Below are positions 37,092-46,600 of a stretch of 64,000 nucleotides of DNA, in pieces; the stretch's first letter is position 1; each line of letters begins with the position of its first letter. The DNA is taken from NCBI GenBank assembly GCA_964641965.1, contig CAZXLD010000014.1, positions 25,045 through 89,044 on the forward strand. Direction: 5' to 3'. The stretch comes from JAJDFU01 sp964641965 (GTDB lineage Bacteria > Bacteroidota > Bacteroidia > Chitinophagales > Saprospiraceae). The notes beneath the pieces are model-generated. The model was not told where the DNA came from and made no database searches. It was given only the letters and a program-made list of their open reading frames with translations. Position numbers and translations under genes: made by a program.

Positions 37092-38615
37092 ATGCAACGC
37101 AGTGAACAAGAGCTAATTCGACGTGAAAACCTGGAAAAAATTAGAGAGCTGGGAATTAATCCCTACCCTCCGGAATCATTTGAGGTTACTGCCCGTGCGC
37201 TCGAGATCAAAGCTCAATTTGATCCTGACCAAAACAATTTCCAGGATGTCCGCCTAGCAGGTAGGATCATGATGAAACGCATCATGGGAAAAGCCGCTTT
37301 TGCTGAGTTGCAAGACTCATCCGGGCGTATCCAATTGTACGTTAACCGGGATGAAATTTGCCCCGGTGAGGATAAAACCCTCTACAATACGTTGTTCAAA
37401 AAGCTTTTGGATATAGGCGACTTCGTAGGGGTTAGTGGATTTGCATTTGTCACTAAAACCGGGGAAACTACTGTTCACCTAAAGGAGTTTAAGCTGCTCA
37501 GTAAATCCCTGCGGCCCTTGCCCGTGGTCAAGACAAGGGTGAATGAGGAAACCGGAGAAACCGAAACCTATGATGCATTTACGGATCCGGAACAGCGCTT
37601 TCGGATGCGCTATGTAGATCTTACTGTAAACCCGAAGGTTAAAGATACTTTTCTGATAAGGAGCCGAATGATTTCCGCCATGAGACGCTACTTCGATCAA
37701 CAGGGCTGGTTGGAAGTAGAAACGCCAATTTTACAGCCGATTCACGGTGGTGCGGCAGCACGTCCCTTCAAAACGTACCACAATACCCTGGACATACCCC
37801 TGTATTTGCGGATTGCGAATGAATTGTATTTAAAACGTCTGATCGTAGGCGGATACGACGGGGTGTATGAAATTGGAAAAATGTTTCGGAATGAAGGAAT
37901 GGATCGTACCCACAACCCGGAATTCACCTCCATGGAAATCTACGTCGCTTACAAAGACTATCACTGGATGATGGAAATGGTAGAAGAGTGCTTGGGGACC
38001 ATTACCCGAGAGGTGCTGGGAGACACAAAAGTACAGGTTGGAGACCAGGTGATCGATTTTGCCGGTCCCTACCGGCGCGTCAGTATGTATGAGGCGATCG
38101 AAGAGCAAATTGGAACGGATATATCCGAAATGGACGAGAAAGCTCTACGTCAACTATGCAAAAAATTGCATATCGAACTGGACGAGAGTATGGGGCGCGG
38201 CAAATTAATTGATGAAATCTTCGGGGAGAAGGTAGAAGGTCATTTAATCCAGCCTACCTATATTACGGACTATCCCATTGAGATGACTCCGCTGGCTAAA
38301 AAACATCGATCCAAAGAAGGCTTGGTAGAGCGATTTGAGTTGTTTGTGAATGGCAAAGAAATAGCAAATGCCTACACGGAGTTGAATGATGCCATTGACC
38401 AGCGCGAGCGTTTCGAAGAACAATTGGAACTGGCCGCTCGAGGGGATGAAGAAGCGATGACCCTAGATGAAGATTTTCTGCGATCACTGGAATACGGTAT
38501 GCCTCCGACAAGTGGCCTGGGTATCGGGATTGACAGATTAGTTATGCTGTTGACGGACAACTCTTCTATACAGGAGGTGCTCTTTTTCCCGCAAATGAGA
38601 CCGGAATTGGGATGA
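37092..38615 (+). CDS. lysS: Lysyl-tRNA synthetase (class II)
   Basis: 507 residues. N-terminal OB-fold anticodon-binding domain (~50-160, VRLAGRIMMKRIMGKAAFAE), class II motif 2 as MFRNEGMDRTHNPEFTSMEI, and motif 3 as GLGIGIDRLVMLLT near the end. The start MQRSEQELIRRENLEKIREL is standard. Charges tRNA-Lys with lysine. Single gene. Confidence 0.97.
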   Translation: MQRSEQELIRRENLEKIRELGINPYPPESFEVTARALEIKAQFDPDQNNFQDVRLAGRIMMKRIMGKAAFAELQDSSGRIQLYVNRDEICPGEDKTLYNTLFKKLLDIGDFVGVSGFAFVTKTGETTVHLKEFKLLSKSLRPLPVVKTRVNEETGETETYDAFTDPEQRFRMRYVDLTVNPKVKDTFLIRSRMISAMRRYFDQQGWLEVETPILQPIHGGAAARPFKTYHNTLDIPLYLRIANELYLKRLIVGGYDGVYEIGKMFRNEGMDRTHNPEFTSMEIYVAYKDYHWMMEMVEECLGTITREVLGDTKVQVGDQVIDFAGPYRRVSMYEAIEEQIGTDISEMDEKALRQLCKKLHIELDESMGRGKLIDEIFGEKVEGHLIQPTYITDYPIEMTPLAKKHRSKEGLVERFELFVNGKEIANAYTELNDAIDQRERFEEQLELAARGDEEAMTLDEDFLRSLEYGMPPTSGLGIGIDRLVMLLTDNSSIQEVLFFPQMRPELG

Positions 38616-38774
38616 TCTAGATTCAAATAAAAAATGATCTATTCGTCATTCACCGTTTATGGTGTAGGTGCTTAAGTATTTGAATGTTAATTGAGTAGGG
38701 TAGGTTTCTGTTGTCCAAGTGTATGGACAATTGATCTTGTCCCTCCCCATTTTAAACTTGCGGTAGTATTAATT

Positions 38775-39161
38775 CTAGGCTTTTTTGAGTGCGATGCCTT
38801 TCTTGATTCGGTGGAACTTAAGCAGGTGTTCCGGGTCAGCCTCATTGTATAAATGCAAATGTAATTTCCTGCGTATCCTGCGATCAATCGGAAAAAGAAT
38901 TCGGATTGGGTTGTGTACATATCCATTGTCCTCAAATAACAGGATTTGTTGGTTTCTGGTGGGTAACCGAAACAGAATTAGTTCATCGGCATCTTTGGGT
39001 ACCGGGATATCTTCATAGCCTTCTTCTTTAAGAAACTGTAGCACCATTTGATAAGTAGCCTCTAGGGTACTGCCTGCAAAGGTAGTTCGGTACTCGTAGC
39101 CATCTGATATGCCACCCAGGTAGGAAGAACCGGCAAGAGGAAATTCAGTGCGAAGGGACAT
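38775..39161 (-). CDS. Small conserved-looking protein at the end of the phospholipid operon
   Basis: 128 residues, not recognised, no signal peptide or membrane segment. It starts 12 bp after the psd stop and is the last gene of a four-gene run (CPBP protease, cdsA, psd, this). The C-terminal half is rich in Arg/Lys/His (RRIRRKLHLHLYNE), which would suit contact with a membrane surface or nucleic acid. Tight spacing suggests co-expression with lipid synthesis. Function unknown. Confidence 0.65.
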   Translation of the reverse strand: MSLRTEFPLAGSSYLGGISDGYEYRTTFAGSTLEATYQMVLQFLKEEGYEDIPVPKDADELILFRLPTRNQQILLFEDNGYVHNPIRILFPIDRRIRRKLHLHLYNEADPEHLLKFHRIKKGIALKKA

Positions 39162-39173
39162 GCAACATCAAAT

Positions 39174-39836
39174 TCATGAAGCTGTTTGGGATGTAAAACG
39201 AGCGATAACCGTACGATTAAATCGGACTTTCTCGCCTAGTCCGACTTTCAATTCAACATCGAGCGGAAGTAAAAGGTCAACCCGGGATCCAAAAAGTATA
39301 AAGCCCACCTCTTGTCCTTGCTTTACCGCTTGGCCGGTAGTCAGGTAATTTCGTATTCTTCTGGCAACTGCACCGGCGATTTGGCGCATCAACAAATCTC
39401 CATTCGCATTTCGTATAACCATGGTTGTGCGCTCGTTTTCAACTGAGGATTTTGGGTTCCAGGCGGCCAAATACCTTCCGGGGTGGTGTTGGTGATACAG
39501 GAGGTCTCCTTCCAGTGGAGATGTATTGAGATGCACGTCAAAAATGGACATGAAAATGGATACCTGTAGCCTTTTTTCCTGGAAGTATTCTTGTTCGTCC
39601 ACCTCCTCAATAACGACCACTTTCCCATCCGCAGGGGCTAGGATGGAGCCAAGGTTCTGTTGAGTGACCCGCCGCTTTGGGTAGCGAAAAAACTGGAGTA
39701 CAAATAGAAGTAAAAGCAGAGATGCAATCAATACCCAAGGCCATAGGCCAGGGAGGAAAAAGACCATTATCAAATTCAAAGCCAATGCAAAAACAGCAGT
39801 AAGGACGATCATACGATACCCTTCTGGATGGATCAT
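39174..39836 (-). CDS. psd: Phosphatidylserine decarboxylase (short, archaeal-type)
   Basis: 220 residues. Two N-terminal membrane helices (~10-48), then ILAPADGKVVVIEEV, MSIFDVHLNTSPLEGDLLYH, and the self-cleavage site FILFGSRVDLLLP, where the Ser becomes the pyruvoyl group. It makes phosphatidylethanolamine, the main Bacteroidota phospholipid. Starts 82 bp after cdsA, the enzyme that makes its precursor CDP-diacylglycerol. Confidence 0.93.
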   Translation of the reverse strand: MIHPEGYRMIVLTAVFALALNLIMVFFLPGLWPWVLIASLLLLLFVLQFFRYPKRRVTQQNLGSILAPADGKVVVIEEVDEQEYFQEKRLQVSIFMSIFDVHLNTSPLEGDLLYHQHHPGRYLAAWNPKSSVENERTTMVIRNANGDLLMRQIAGAVARRIRNYLTTGQAVKQGQEVGFILFGSRVDLLLPLDVELKVGLGEKVRFNRTVIARFTSQTAS

Positions 39837-39918
39837 AAAGGTTGTTTGGACTGTTTGGATTAAAAATAGGCAAGCTCGGCTGGAAAAGCTACCCTTTTGA
39901 TGAGCGGATAACTAAAGA

Positions 39919-40737
39919 TTATTTGAGTAATAAGAAAGCAGCCACATAGGGAAGATGAAAGATAAAGGCATCAAAACGATCAAGTAGACCGCCATGTCCA
40001 GGCATAAGGGTACCCGAATCTTTCACACCACAGCTCCTTTTCAACATAGATTCCACAAGATCACCGATGCTACCAAAAATACCAACCAAAAGAGCAAGGA
40101 TCACCCAGGTTAACCAGGTTTCGGCACTAAAAATACTCACGATCAGGCCAGTGACCACCGTGATTAATATACCTCCTACCGTACCCTCCCAAGTCTTTTT
40201 AGGAGAGATTCTGGGAAGTAATGGGGTTTTTCCAAAATTTAGGCCCACTGCAAAGGCTCCAGTGTCATTCATCCAGGTCAATAGGACGAGCCCCAGCACG
40301 GTCACCTTCTGAAAGGTTCCGTTTTCAAAGGCAATTAAATTGAGCAGACCAAATGGAACTCCGATGTAAATCATCCCCAGCATTAAGAAGGCAATATTCT
40401 GGAAGGGGCGTTCGGATTCCGTAGATAACTCAAAGATAAATGCCACGAACAAAAGTGGAAAAAGCAATAGCGCGGATAAGCCTATGAACCCTTCCCGTTG
40501 AAAAAGGTGCAATTGGAAAATGAGTGCGAGTACCGTTGGAATTAATCCAAGTCCTACTCCAAGCAATTGCCTGGTCAAATCGGTTTTCTGTTGCCTGGGG
40601 AGTACTAAGTTTACATATTCCCACAAGCATCCAATGGCCACTAAACCAAAAAGTAGGGGAAAGGTGTAGAGTCCTCCGAAAATTCCACCAAGGATTACGA
40701 CAACGAAAATAAATCCGGAAGCAAAGCGGCTCCTCAT
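39919..40737 (-). CDS. cdsA: Phosphatidate cytidylyltransferase
   Basis: 272 residues with about eight hydrophobic helices. The family signature near the C-terminus is KRSCGVKDSGTLMPGHGG followed by LLDRFDAFIF, with the catalytic Asp pair. It makes CDP-diacylglycerol from phosphatidate and CTP. It is 11 bp downstream of the CPBP gene and followed by psd, an arrangement that keeps consecutive steps of phospholipid synthesis together. Confidence 0.93.
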   Translation of the reverse strand: MRSRFASGFIFVVVILGGIFGGLYTFPLLFGLVAIGCLWEYVNLVLPRQQKTDLTRQLLGVGLGLIPTVLALIFQLHLFQREGFIGLSALLLFPLLFVAFIFELSTESERPFQNIAFLMLGMIYIGVPFGLLNLIAFENGTFQKVTVLGLVLLTWMNDTGAFAVGLNFGKTPLLPRISPKKTWEGTVGGILITVVTGLIVSIFSAETWLTWVILALLVGIFGSIGDLVESMLKRSCGVKDSGTLMPGHGGLLDRFDAFIFHLPYVAAFLLLK

Positions 40738-40748
40738 TCTACAAAAAT

Positions 40749-41672
40749 CTAATCTGGATTATTGGCTGTTGGCCATCGGCGACTATATAAGATATAACCA
40801 ATTCCAACCATAGCAACCAAGGCAAATAAGCCAAGGTGCCAGGGTATTGATTCTTCCTGTTCGGTTAGATTCGGGTCTTGCAAGGGATTCCAAAAATATT
40901 GAAGAATGACCTGGCCTGCATTATTTAAAAGGTGAGCCAGGATAGGAACCCAAAGCGTTTGGGTCCATACCAACAAATACCCCAAGGCTACCCCTAAAAA
41001 CAGCCTGGGCAAGAATCCTTCAAACTGCAAATGGATAGCGCTAAACAAAGCTGCGCTTAGCCATACCGCCAAATGAGCATTATTTGAACCACGCTGAATT
41101 TGCCTTTGGACCAACCCCCTGAAAACCAGCTCCTCGCCCAAGGCTGGAATTATCGCAATAGCCACTAGATTAAGGACTAGTTCATCCCAGCTTTCCATGA
41201 TCAATAAGGAGCGGATCATCTCCTCTGCCTGCCCTTCCATATCCGACATCCAATCGGGTAAGGGAAGGGCTCGATTCCATTCGTAGAGCACTTGGGCCGG
41301 AGGAAATGCGGCTATAATAAAGAGACATCCCAATAGTAAAATGAAGTAATTGGGCCTGTTGGAAAGGCCTACCGCTGCAGGCCATTGCTTTCGAAAAGTA
41401 AACCAGGCAACCAAAACTGCAGGAAGGGCAAAAGTGAAAAAGTGGGATAACATTTGAAGGTTGCGTACTCGGTTTCGCTGGGTTGCCGTACTCTCGGTAG
41501 AAATCGATAAGATATCCCATAGCGAGGTGTTGTTCATTTCGGCAAGCCCATAGAGGAGAAGGGCGGAAAACAGATTTCCTAAAAACATTGCCAAAACGAG
41601 CAGCAGCAGGATGAAAGCAGGGGAAGTAAAAGGAGGAGCGTCTTGAGGTTCCATAGGATCTAGGGCCTCCAT
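40749..41672 (-). CDS. CPBP-family intramembrane metalloprotease
   Basis: 307 residues from the ATG at 41672; the ATG at 41654 is an equal alternative. The open frame extends 85 codons further upstream, but that part runs through low-complexity repeat and is unlikely to be coding. Seven or eight membrane helices; the protease motifs are GEELVFRGLVQRQI and, later, ILAHLLNNAGQVIL. Relatives include prenyl-protein processing and bacteriocin-immunity enzymes; target unknown. It opens the cdsA-psd operon. Confidence 0.85.
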   Translation of the reverse strand: MEALDPMEPQDAPPFTSPAFILLLLVLAMFLGNLFSALLLYGLAEMNNTSLWDILSISTESTATQRNRVRNLQMLSHFFTFALPAVLVAWFTFRKQWPAAVGLSNRPNYFILLLGCLFIIAAFPPAQVLYEWNRALPLPDWMSDMEGQAEEMIRSLLIMESWDELVLNLVAIAIIPALGEELVFRGLVQRQIQRGSNNAHLAVWLSAALFSAIHLQFEGFLPRLFLGVALGYLLVWTQTLWVPILAHLLNNAGQVILQYFWNPLQDPNLTEQEESIPWHLGLFALVAMVGIGYILYSRRWPTANNPD

Positions 41673-41739
41673 AAGCCTTTTTGGTAAAGGTAGTCGATTT
41701 TTAGAAGACCGTAGATGATCGTTGCTAGTGCCAAAGGGC

Positions 41740-41935
41740 GCGAAGCTATGGATACTTTTTGCTGGATGCTCGATACTGGATACTCGATACGAACACTCGG
41801 CACTTGAAATTTGGCATTTCCCAATAATTGAATAATCGAAAATTGGACATTGAAAATCGAAAATCTTGGCTTTACCATTCGCAACTCCACACCCCCAATT
41901 CCACATTCGGCGCTTGCCACTCGCCAATTGAAACT
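41740..41935. repeat. Degenerate short-word repeat tract between CPBP and pdxJ genes
   Basis: The tract includes a 14-nt tandem pair (GGATGCTCGATACT at 41764, GGATACTCGATACG at 41778) and a dispersed pair AATCGAAAATTGG/AATCGAAAATCTTGG (41834 and 41855), within a longer stretch of similar A/T-rich words. Stop codons are scarce on the minus strand, which is why the CPBP frame appears extended. Confidence 0.55.
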
Positions 41936-41987
41936 GCAGAAATTACTCCATCCTAATCGGATGTTAACAATAGTTTTCTCCAGTCAT

Positions 41988-41995
41988 TACTTTTG
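41988..41995 (+). promoter_or_regulatory. -7 box of the pdxJ promoter
   Basis: Perfect TACTTTTG, preceded at about 20 nt by TTAA (41964). An ATG five bases after the box opens an 8-codon frame that overlaps the pdxJ start, so translation of pdxJ could be coupled to it. Confidence 0.5.
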
Positions 41996-42018
41996 TCCAA
42001 TGAATCAATCTGCAGAAA

Positions 42019-42744
42019 GTGAATAATAACCACACCCGACTTAGTGTCAATTTGAATAAAGTTGCGCTCATCCGGAATTCCAGGGGTGAAAATCAACCAA
42101 ATTTAGTCCAGGTCGCTCAAGATTGTGAAGCTTTCGGTGCCGAGGGCATCACAATCCATCCTCGTCCAGATCAACGACATGTGCGGTATTCTGATATACC
42201 TGCGTTAAAAGAAGTTGTCACTACCGAACTAAATATAGAGGGGAATCCGACCCCCGAATTGCTTGATCTACTGGTTTTGCACCAACCACATCAAGTAACC
42301 TTGGTACCAGATGCACCTGCTGCTCTTACTTCAACCGGAGGATGGGATACCATTGCAAAGGAGTCGTTCCTGACGGAGGTAGTTCAAACACTTCAGGGGG
42401 TTGGAATCCGAGTTTCCATCTTCCTGGACCCAGATGAACGCATGGTGGAAGGAGCCAAAGCCTGTGGGGCAGACCGCATCGAATTGTATACGGGGCCGTA
42501 TGCCAAAGCTTATAAGTCAAACCCCAATCAGGCTGTGGAGGCGCATCGGAGGTGTGCCGTTTTAGCTTCAGAAATCGGCTTGGGCTTAAATGCTGGCCAT
42601 GACCTAAATCTTGAAAACCTTACCTTCTACAAACAAAAAGTGCCTCGATTGCTAGAAGTGTCCATAGGACATGCCTTAATCTGTGATGCACTGTATTATG
42701 GATTAAAAAATGTGATCCAGCTCTATTTGAGGAAGCTAAGGTAG
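42019..42744 (+). CDS. pdxJ: Pyridoxine 5'-phosphate synthase
   Basis: 241 residues from a GTG at 42019, which places HTRLSVNLNKVALIRNSRG at the family's usual N-terminus. GAEGITIHPRPDQRHVRYSD, ELNIEGNP, and GLGLNAGHDLNLEN are PdxJ motifs (TIM barrel). It condenses 3-amino-1-hydroxyacetone phosphate with deoxyxylulose 5-phosphate to pyridoxine phosphate. Single gene with its own promoter. Confidence 0.95.
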   Translation: MNNNHTRLSVNLNKVALIRNSRGENQPNLVQVAQDCEAFGAEGITIHPRPDQRHVRYSDIPALKEVVTTELNIEGNPTPELLDLLVLHQPHQVTLVPDAPAALTSTGGWDTIAKESFLTEVVQTLQGVGIRVSIFLDPDERMVEGAKACGADRIELYTGPYAKAYKSNPNQAVEAHRRCAVLASEIGLGLNAGHDLNLENLTFYKQKVPRLLEVSIGHALICDALYYGLKNVIQLYLRKLR

Positions 42745-43238
42745 TTCCGACTTATTGATTTGATTATTAGCAATTTAAGGGTAAGTAGAGACTCGAATCC
42801 CAGTTTGGGCGTCGGAGAAAATTAACATTACTGTAACATTTCTCCTGGAGAATTCTATATCTTCAACCAGATTAATAGAACTATCGGATTTAGTATGAAG
42901 GCTCACCTGGAACAATGTTGTTCTGCGTGGAAATACTATTGTAGCAGTTTAATCTGCGTACTTATCAGCGTATTTCCCTCAATCATTACTTTCCCCTTCC
43001 ATGTGGTTGTAAGGCAAAATTTTGTCATTTTAATTGACTTTTGCCTAAGTATACCAGCCCAATTTTCCCGGGATTGGATTCGGATTTTTGCAGCGGCGGA
43101 AATTTTTAAACCATTAGGGTTTCCGTCAGGCCACTGTCAAATCCTTCACTCCGAAAGATTACCCGCCAAGCCTTCCAATTTGATGTGCAGTTTTTTCATG
43201 CGGGCGGGCTTGCCGCAATTGCGGCAGCCTGCTTTTTA
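42745..43238 (+). ncRNA. Candidate small RNA or leader transcript ending in an orphan terminator
   Basis: No convincing gene lies here. On the plus strand an 8-bp inverted repeat AGGCAAAA/TTTTGCCT (43012-43046) is followed by the strong terminator at 43204. A 160-codon frame (42895-43377) runs across the terminator and has no sensible protein features. The exact 5' end is unknown; a promoter with a clean TAnnTTTG box was not found. It may be an independent small RNA, the far 3' end of pdxJ, or an attenuated leader of the SusC operon. Confidence 0.4.
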
Positions 43239-43239
43239 T
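43204..43239 (+). terminator. Strong intrinsic terminator with no upstream gene
   Basis: 12 bp stem with one bulge, GCGGGC(T)TGCCGC around AATT, complement GCGGCA then GCCTGC, followed directly by TTTTTAT. Clear plus-strand orientation: the minus strand has no T-run after the stem. Confidence 0.8.
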
Positions 43240-43631
43240 AACAGCTATCAAGATAATAAATTGGATTTGATCGCTCCGTTTTATGCTTTCCCTGAGGTAC
43301 TGAGGAGCGGCTATTGTTTGGGACAAATCAGCCTAGAAAAGTTAAGGAAGTGTTATGGAGTTGCAAAGATTATGTGAAATTTTTTTTGGAAGAAACGCCT
43401 TTATAACTATTTTTCGCCAAGCGGAAATCGAGAGCTAAGATTGTCTTATACCCAGTTTTACAAAAATAACCTTCTAGGTAAAGAAGGTAACGCCAAATGT
43501 GATTTGGATGATCCTATGATAAGATTGAACAGCCTTCGGTCAAAAACCCGTAGGTGAAAGGTGTTCAACCCAATTAGCCAAATTAACGATAAACGGATTA
43601 GTAACTCATTTTAACAACAAATCGGATTAGT
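43240..43631 (+). promoter_or_regulatory. Non-coding leader region upstream of the first SusC gene
   Basis: 392 nt without a convincing gene. The sequence ATCGGATTAGTATGAA at the SusC start also occurs, with one extra T, at 42886-42901, before the unlikely 160-codon frame. I saw no perfect TAnnTTTG box. Confidence 0.4.
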
Positions 43632-46600
43632 ATGAAAAAACTCTCACTAGTCTTAGGGCTGGTCCTATTTTGCTTTGGGACCATGCTCGCACAACGTACC
43701 CTAACCGGTACAATAACCGATGCTGACGGAGAACCTCTAATTGGGGCCACCGTTCTCGTCAAAGGAACTTCCAGTGGTACCGTTACGGATATCGATGGGA
43801 GTTTCTCCATTAATGTCCCGGAAGGGGGAAATACCTTGGTATTTTCGTATACGGGATTTGCCACCCAAGAAATGCCGATCGGGACCTCCGACGTATTGTC
43901 AGTGACCATGGAGGAAACTGCCTCGGAGCTATCGGAGGTGGTGGTAACAGGTTTGGGGATCAAAAAGGAGAAAAAAGCACTTGGATACGGGGTATCCACG
44001 CTTTCCTCCGAATTGATCGAGGCCAGACCTGAAGCCGACCTGGCCAAAATTCTCCGGGGAAAAGCCACCGGGGTGGATATTGTACAAACCTCCGGATTGG
44101 CCGGTACGGGTACAAACATTATCATTCGAGGGTATTCTTCGATCACGGGTTCTAACCAGCCGCTTTTCATTGTGGATGGTACACCAATGAACTCGGAAAC
44201 GAACGAAGACCGGGACTTTACAGAGGGTGGTGCTACCACTTCTAGCCGTTTCATGGATTTGGATCCGAACAACATCGCGGAGATTAACATCTTGAAAGGG
44301 CTATCGGCTACCGTACTTTATGGGGAGGCCGGCCGGAACGGGGTTGTTTTGATTACCACGAAAACCGGTAATGCCGGTGCCAACGCACAAAAGAAATTGG
44401 AGATTGGAGTTACCCAATCGGTAGCGTGGAATCAGATCGCGAATCTACCTGATTACCAAAATACCTATGGTAACGGTTTCGATGGAAACTTTGGATGGTT
44501 TTTCTCTAACTGGGGACCTGCATTCGATGTTACAGATCCTGCTGTGTATGGTAGCTTCTATCGCGGAGAGGATGCAGATGGGACGGTACTTTTGACACAT
44601 CCTTACGATCAAGCGCAGTACAATGATGATGTGCCTGAATTCATTGGTCAGACCTACCGCTACCAGCCATACGAAAGTGTGGAAAACTTTTTCGAAACCG
44701 GGCTAACTTCCAATACTTCCGTATCTGTCAATTCCCAGATCAATGAGACTTCGTCATTGGCGGCTACGTATTCGTATTTGGATGAGAGCGGTTTTACGCC
44801 AAAGCTGGATGACCAACGCGGAGGAGGTCCATCCAACTTTATCAAGCGCCACAACTTCTCCCTTGGTGCTCAGACCAAACTACAGAACGGAATAAACATC
44901 AAAGGGGTCTTCAACTATGTCAACTCCTTCAACCGCAGACCGATCACTGGCCCTGCGTTTGGTAGTGATGGAAATGGTCTGTTTGCGGCGCTTTTATTTA
45001 CTCCACGTTCTATCGACCTGCTGGGGCTACCTTATCAAAGTCCGGTAGACGGGTCCAATATTTACTACCGCCAGGGATCGGCAATTCAGAATCCACGCTG
45101 GACACTGAATAACTCGGCTGACTTCGAGACGCTACAACGCTTCTTTGGAAATATTGAAGTAAGCTATGAAATCGCTCCGTGGTTGACTGCCTTGTATCGG
45201 ATCAGCCTGGACCAATACAGTCAGAATCAAGAACGCCGCACGAACAAGGGCGGACCTCGTGACCCAGATGGTCGTTTGGAAACTTCCGATCGTTTGAATC
45301 GGGTAACGGACCAGGTTTTGAACTTCTTGTACAACTTTAACCTGGGAAGCAATTTCACCCTGGATGGAGTCGTTGGGGTCAACCCACGTAAAGAAGTTCG
45401 GACGCAAACTTTTACCAATAGTACCCAGCAGAACATTTTTGAATTGTTCACCCACCAGAACTTCATCAATACCACAGGTGAATCGCTGGAGCGCGTACGG
45501 AATACCATTGGATTGTACGGAACGATCTCTCTGGGTTTCCGAAATTTCTTGTATGTAAACTTGCAAGGACGGAATGACTGGACATCCTTGTTGGAGCGGC
45601 AGAATCAGTCTATTTTTTATCCATCTGCGAGTGTTTCCTTCATTCCTACGGAGGCTTTCCCAGGGATGCAGAACGGTCAATGGCTCAATTATCTAAAAGT
45701 ACGTTTCAGCTACGGTACCTCTGCGGGATATCCAAATCCATATCAAACCCGGAATATCCTGGCGGTTCAAACACGTGCCTTCCAGACTTCCGACGGGACA
45801 TTGCTGAACACCAACTCCGTGGATGACCAGAGTGGTAATCCAAACCTGACGCACGAGTTGCATGAGGAACTTGAAATCGGTTTGGAAATGCGGTTCCTCA
45901 AAAACCGAGTCGGCTTTGACTTGAATTTGTATGACAAGACCTCCAGTGACCTCATTATCAATTTGGACTTGGATCCGGCTACCGGTTTCCGGGAAACCAC
46001 TGTCAATGCTGCTCAGTTGAGTAACCGGGGAATTGAAGCCGCAGTCAATATCACACCGTTCCGGGGCAAGGTAACCTGGGATATGACCTGGAACTTTACC
46101 AAGAATGTTCCCGAGATTGAAAGTATTGCCCAAGGAATTGAACAGGTACCTATCGCAGGGTATACCAATTTAGGAAATTTTGCTATTCCCGGGGAGCCTT
46201 ACGGGGTGATGCAGGGAACGGCCTTCCAGCGTACTGACGAGGGAGATCTGATCGTGAATAACCAAGGTTCCTATCTGGAAACCAGTGATATCACTATTAT
46301 TGGCAACCCGAATCCAAACTGGCAAGGAAACTGGATCAATAACCTGACCTTCCCAGGCGGTATTTCTGTAGGATGGCAGTTCCAGTACATTGACGGAGGC
46401 GACATCTATTCCTCTACCGTGCAGTCTTTGTTAGCGCGTGGAAATACCGTGGATACAGATGTAGACCGTTTTTTGCCTATCATTTTGCCAGGTGTTACGG
46501 CTAACGCAGATGGGACATTCCGCGAGAACGATATCCAGGCTTACATAGGAAACGCCTTCTTTGACGGGTACTTCGGTGCTGATGAGGGTGGTATATTTGA

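Noticed and set aside
41673..41927. 85-codon N-terminal extension of the CPBP protease
   Set aside because: Runs through a low-complexity repeat tract and adds nothing family-like.
42895..43377. 160-codon frame upstream of the first SusC
   Set aside because: Crosses a strong terminator, has unusual composition and no signal or domain; the region is better read as RNA.
45132..45680. 182-codon minus frame inside the first SusC
   Set aside because: Shadow of a conserved barrel; no domain.
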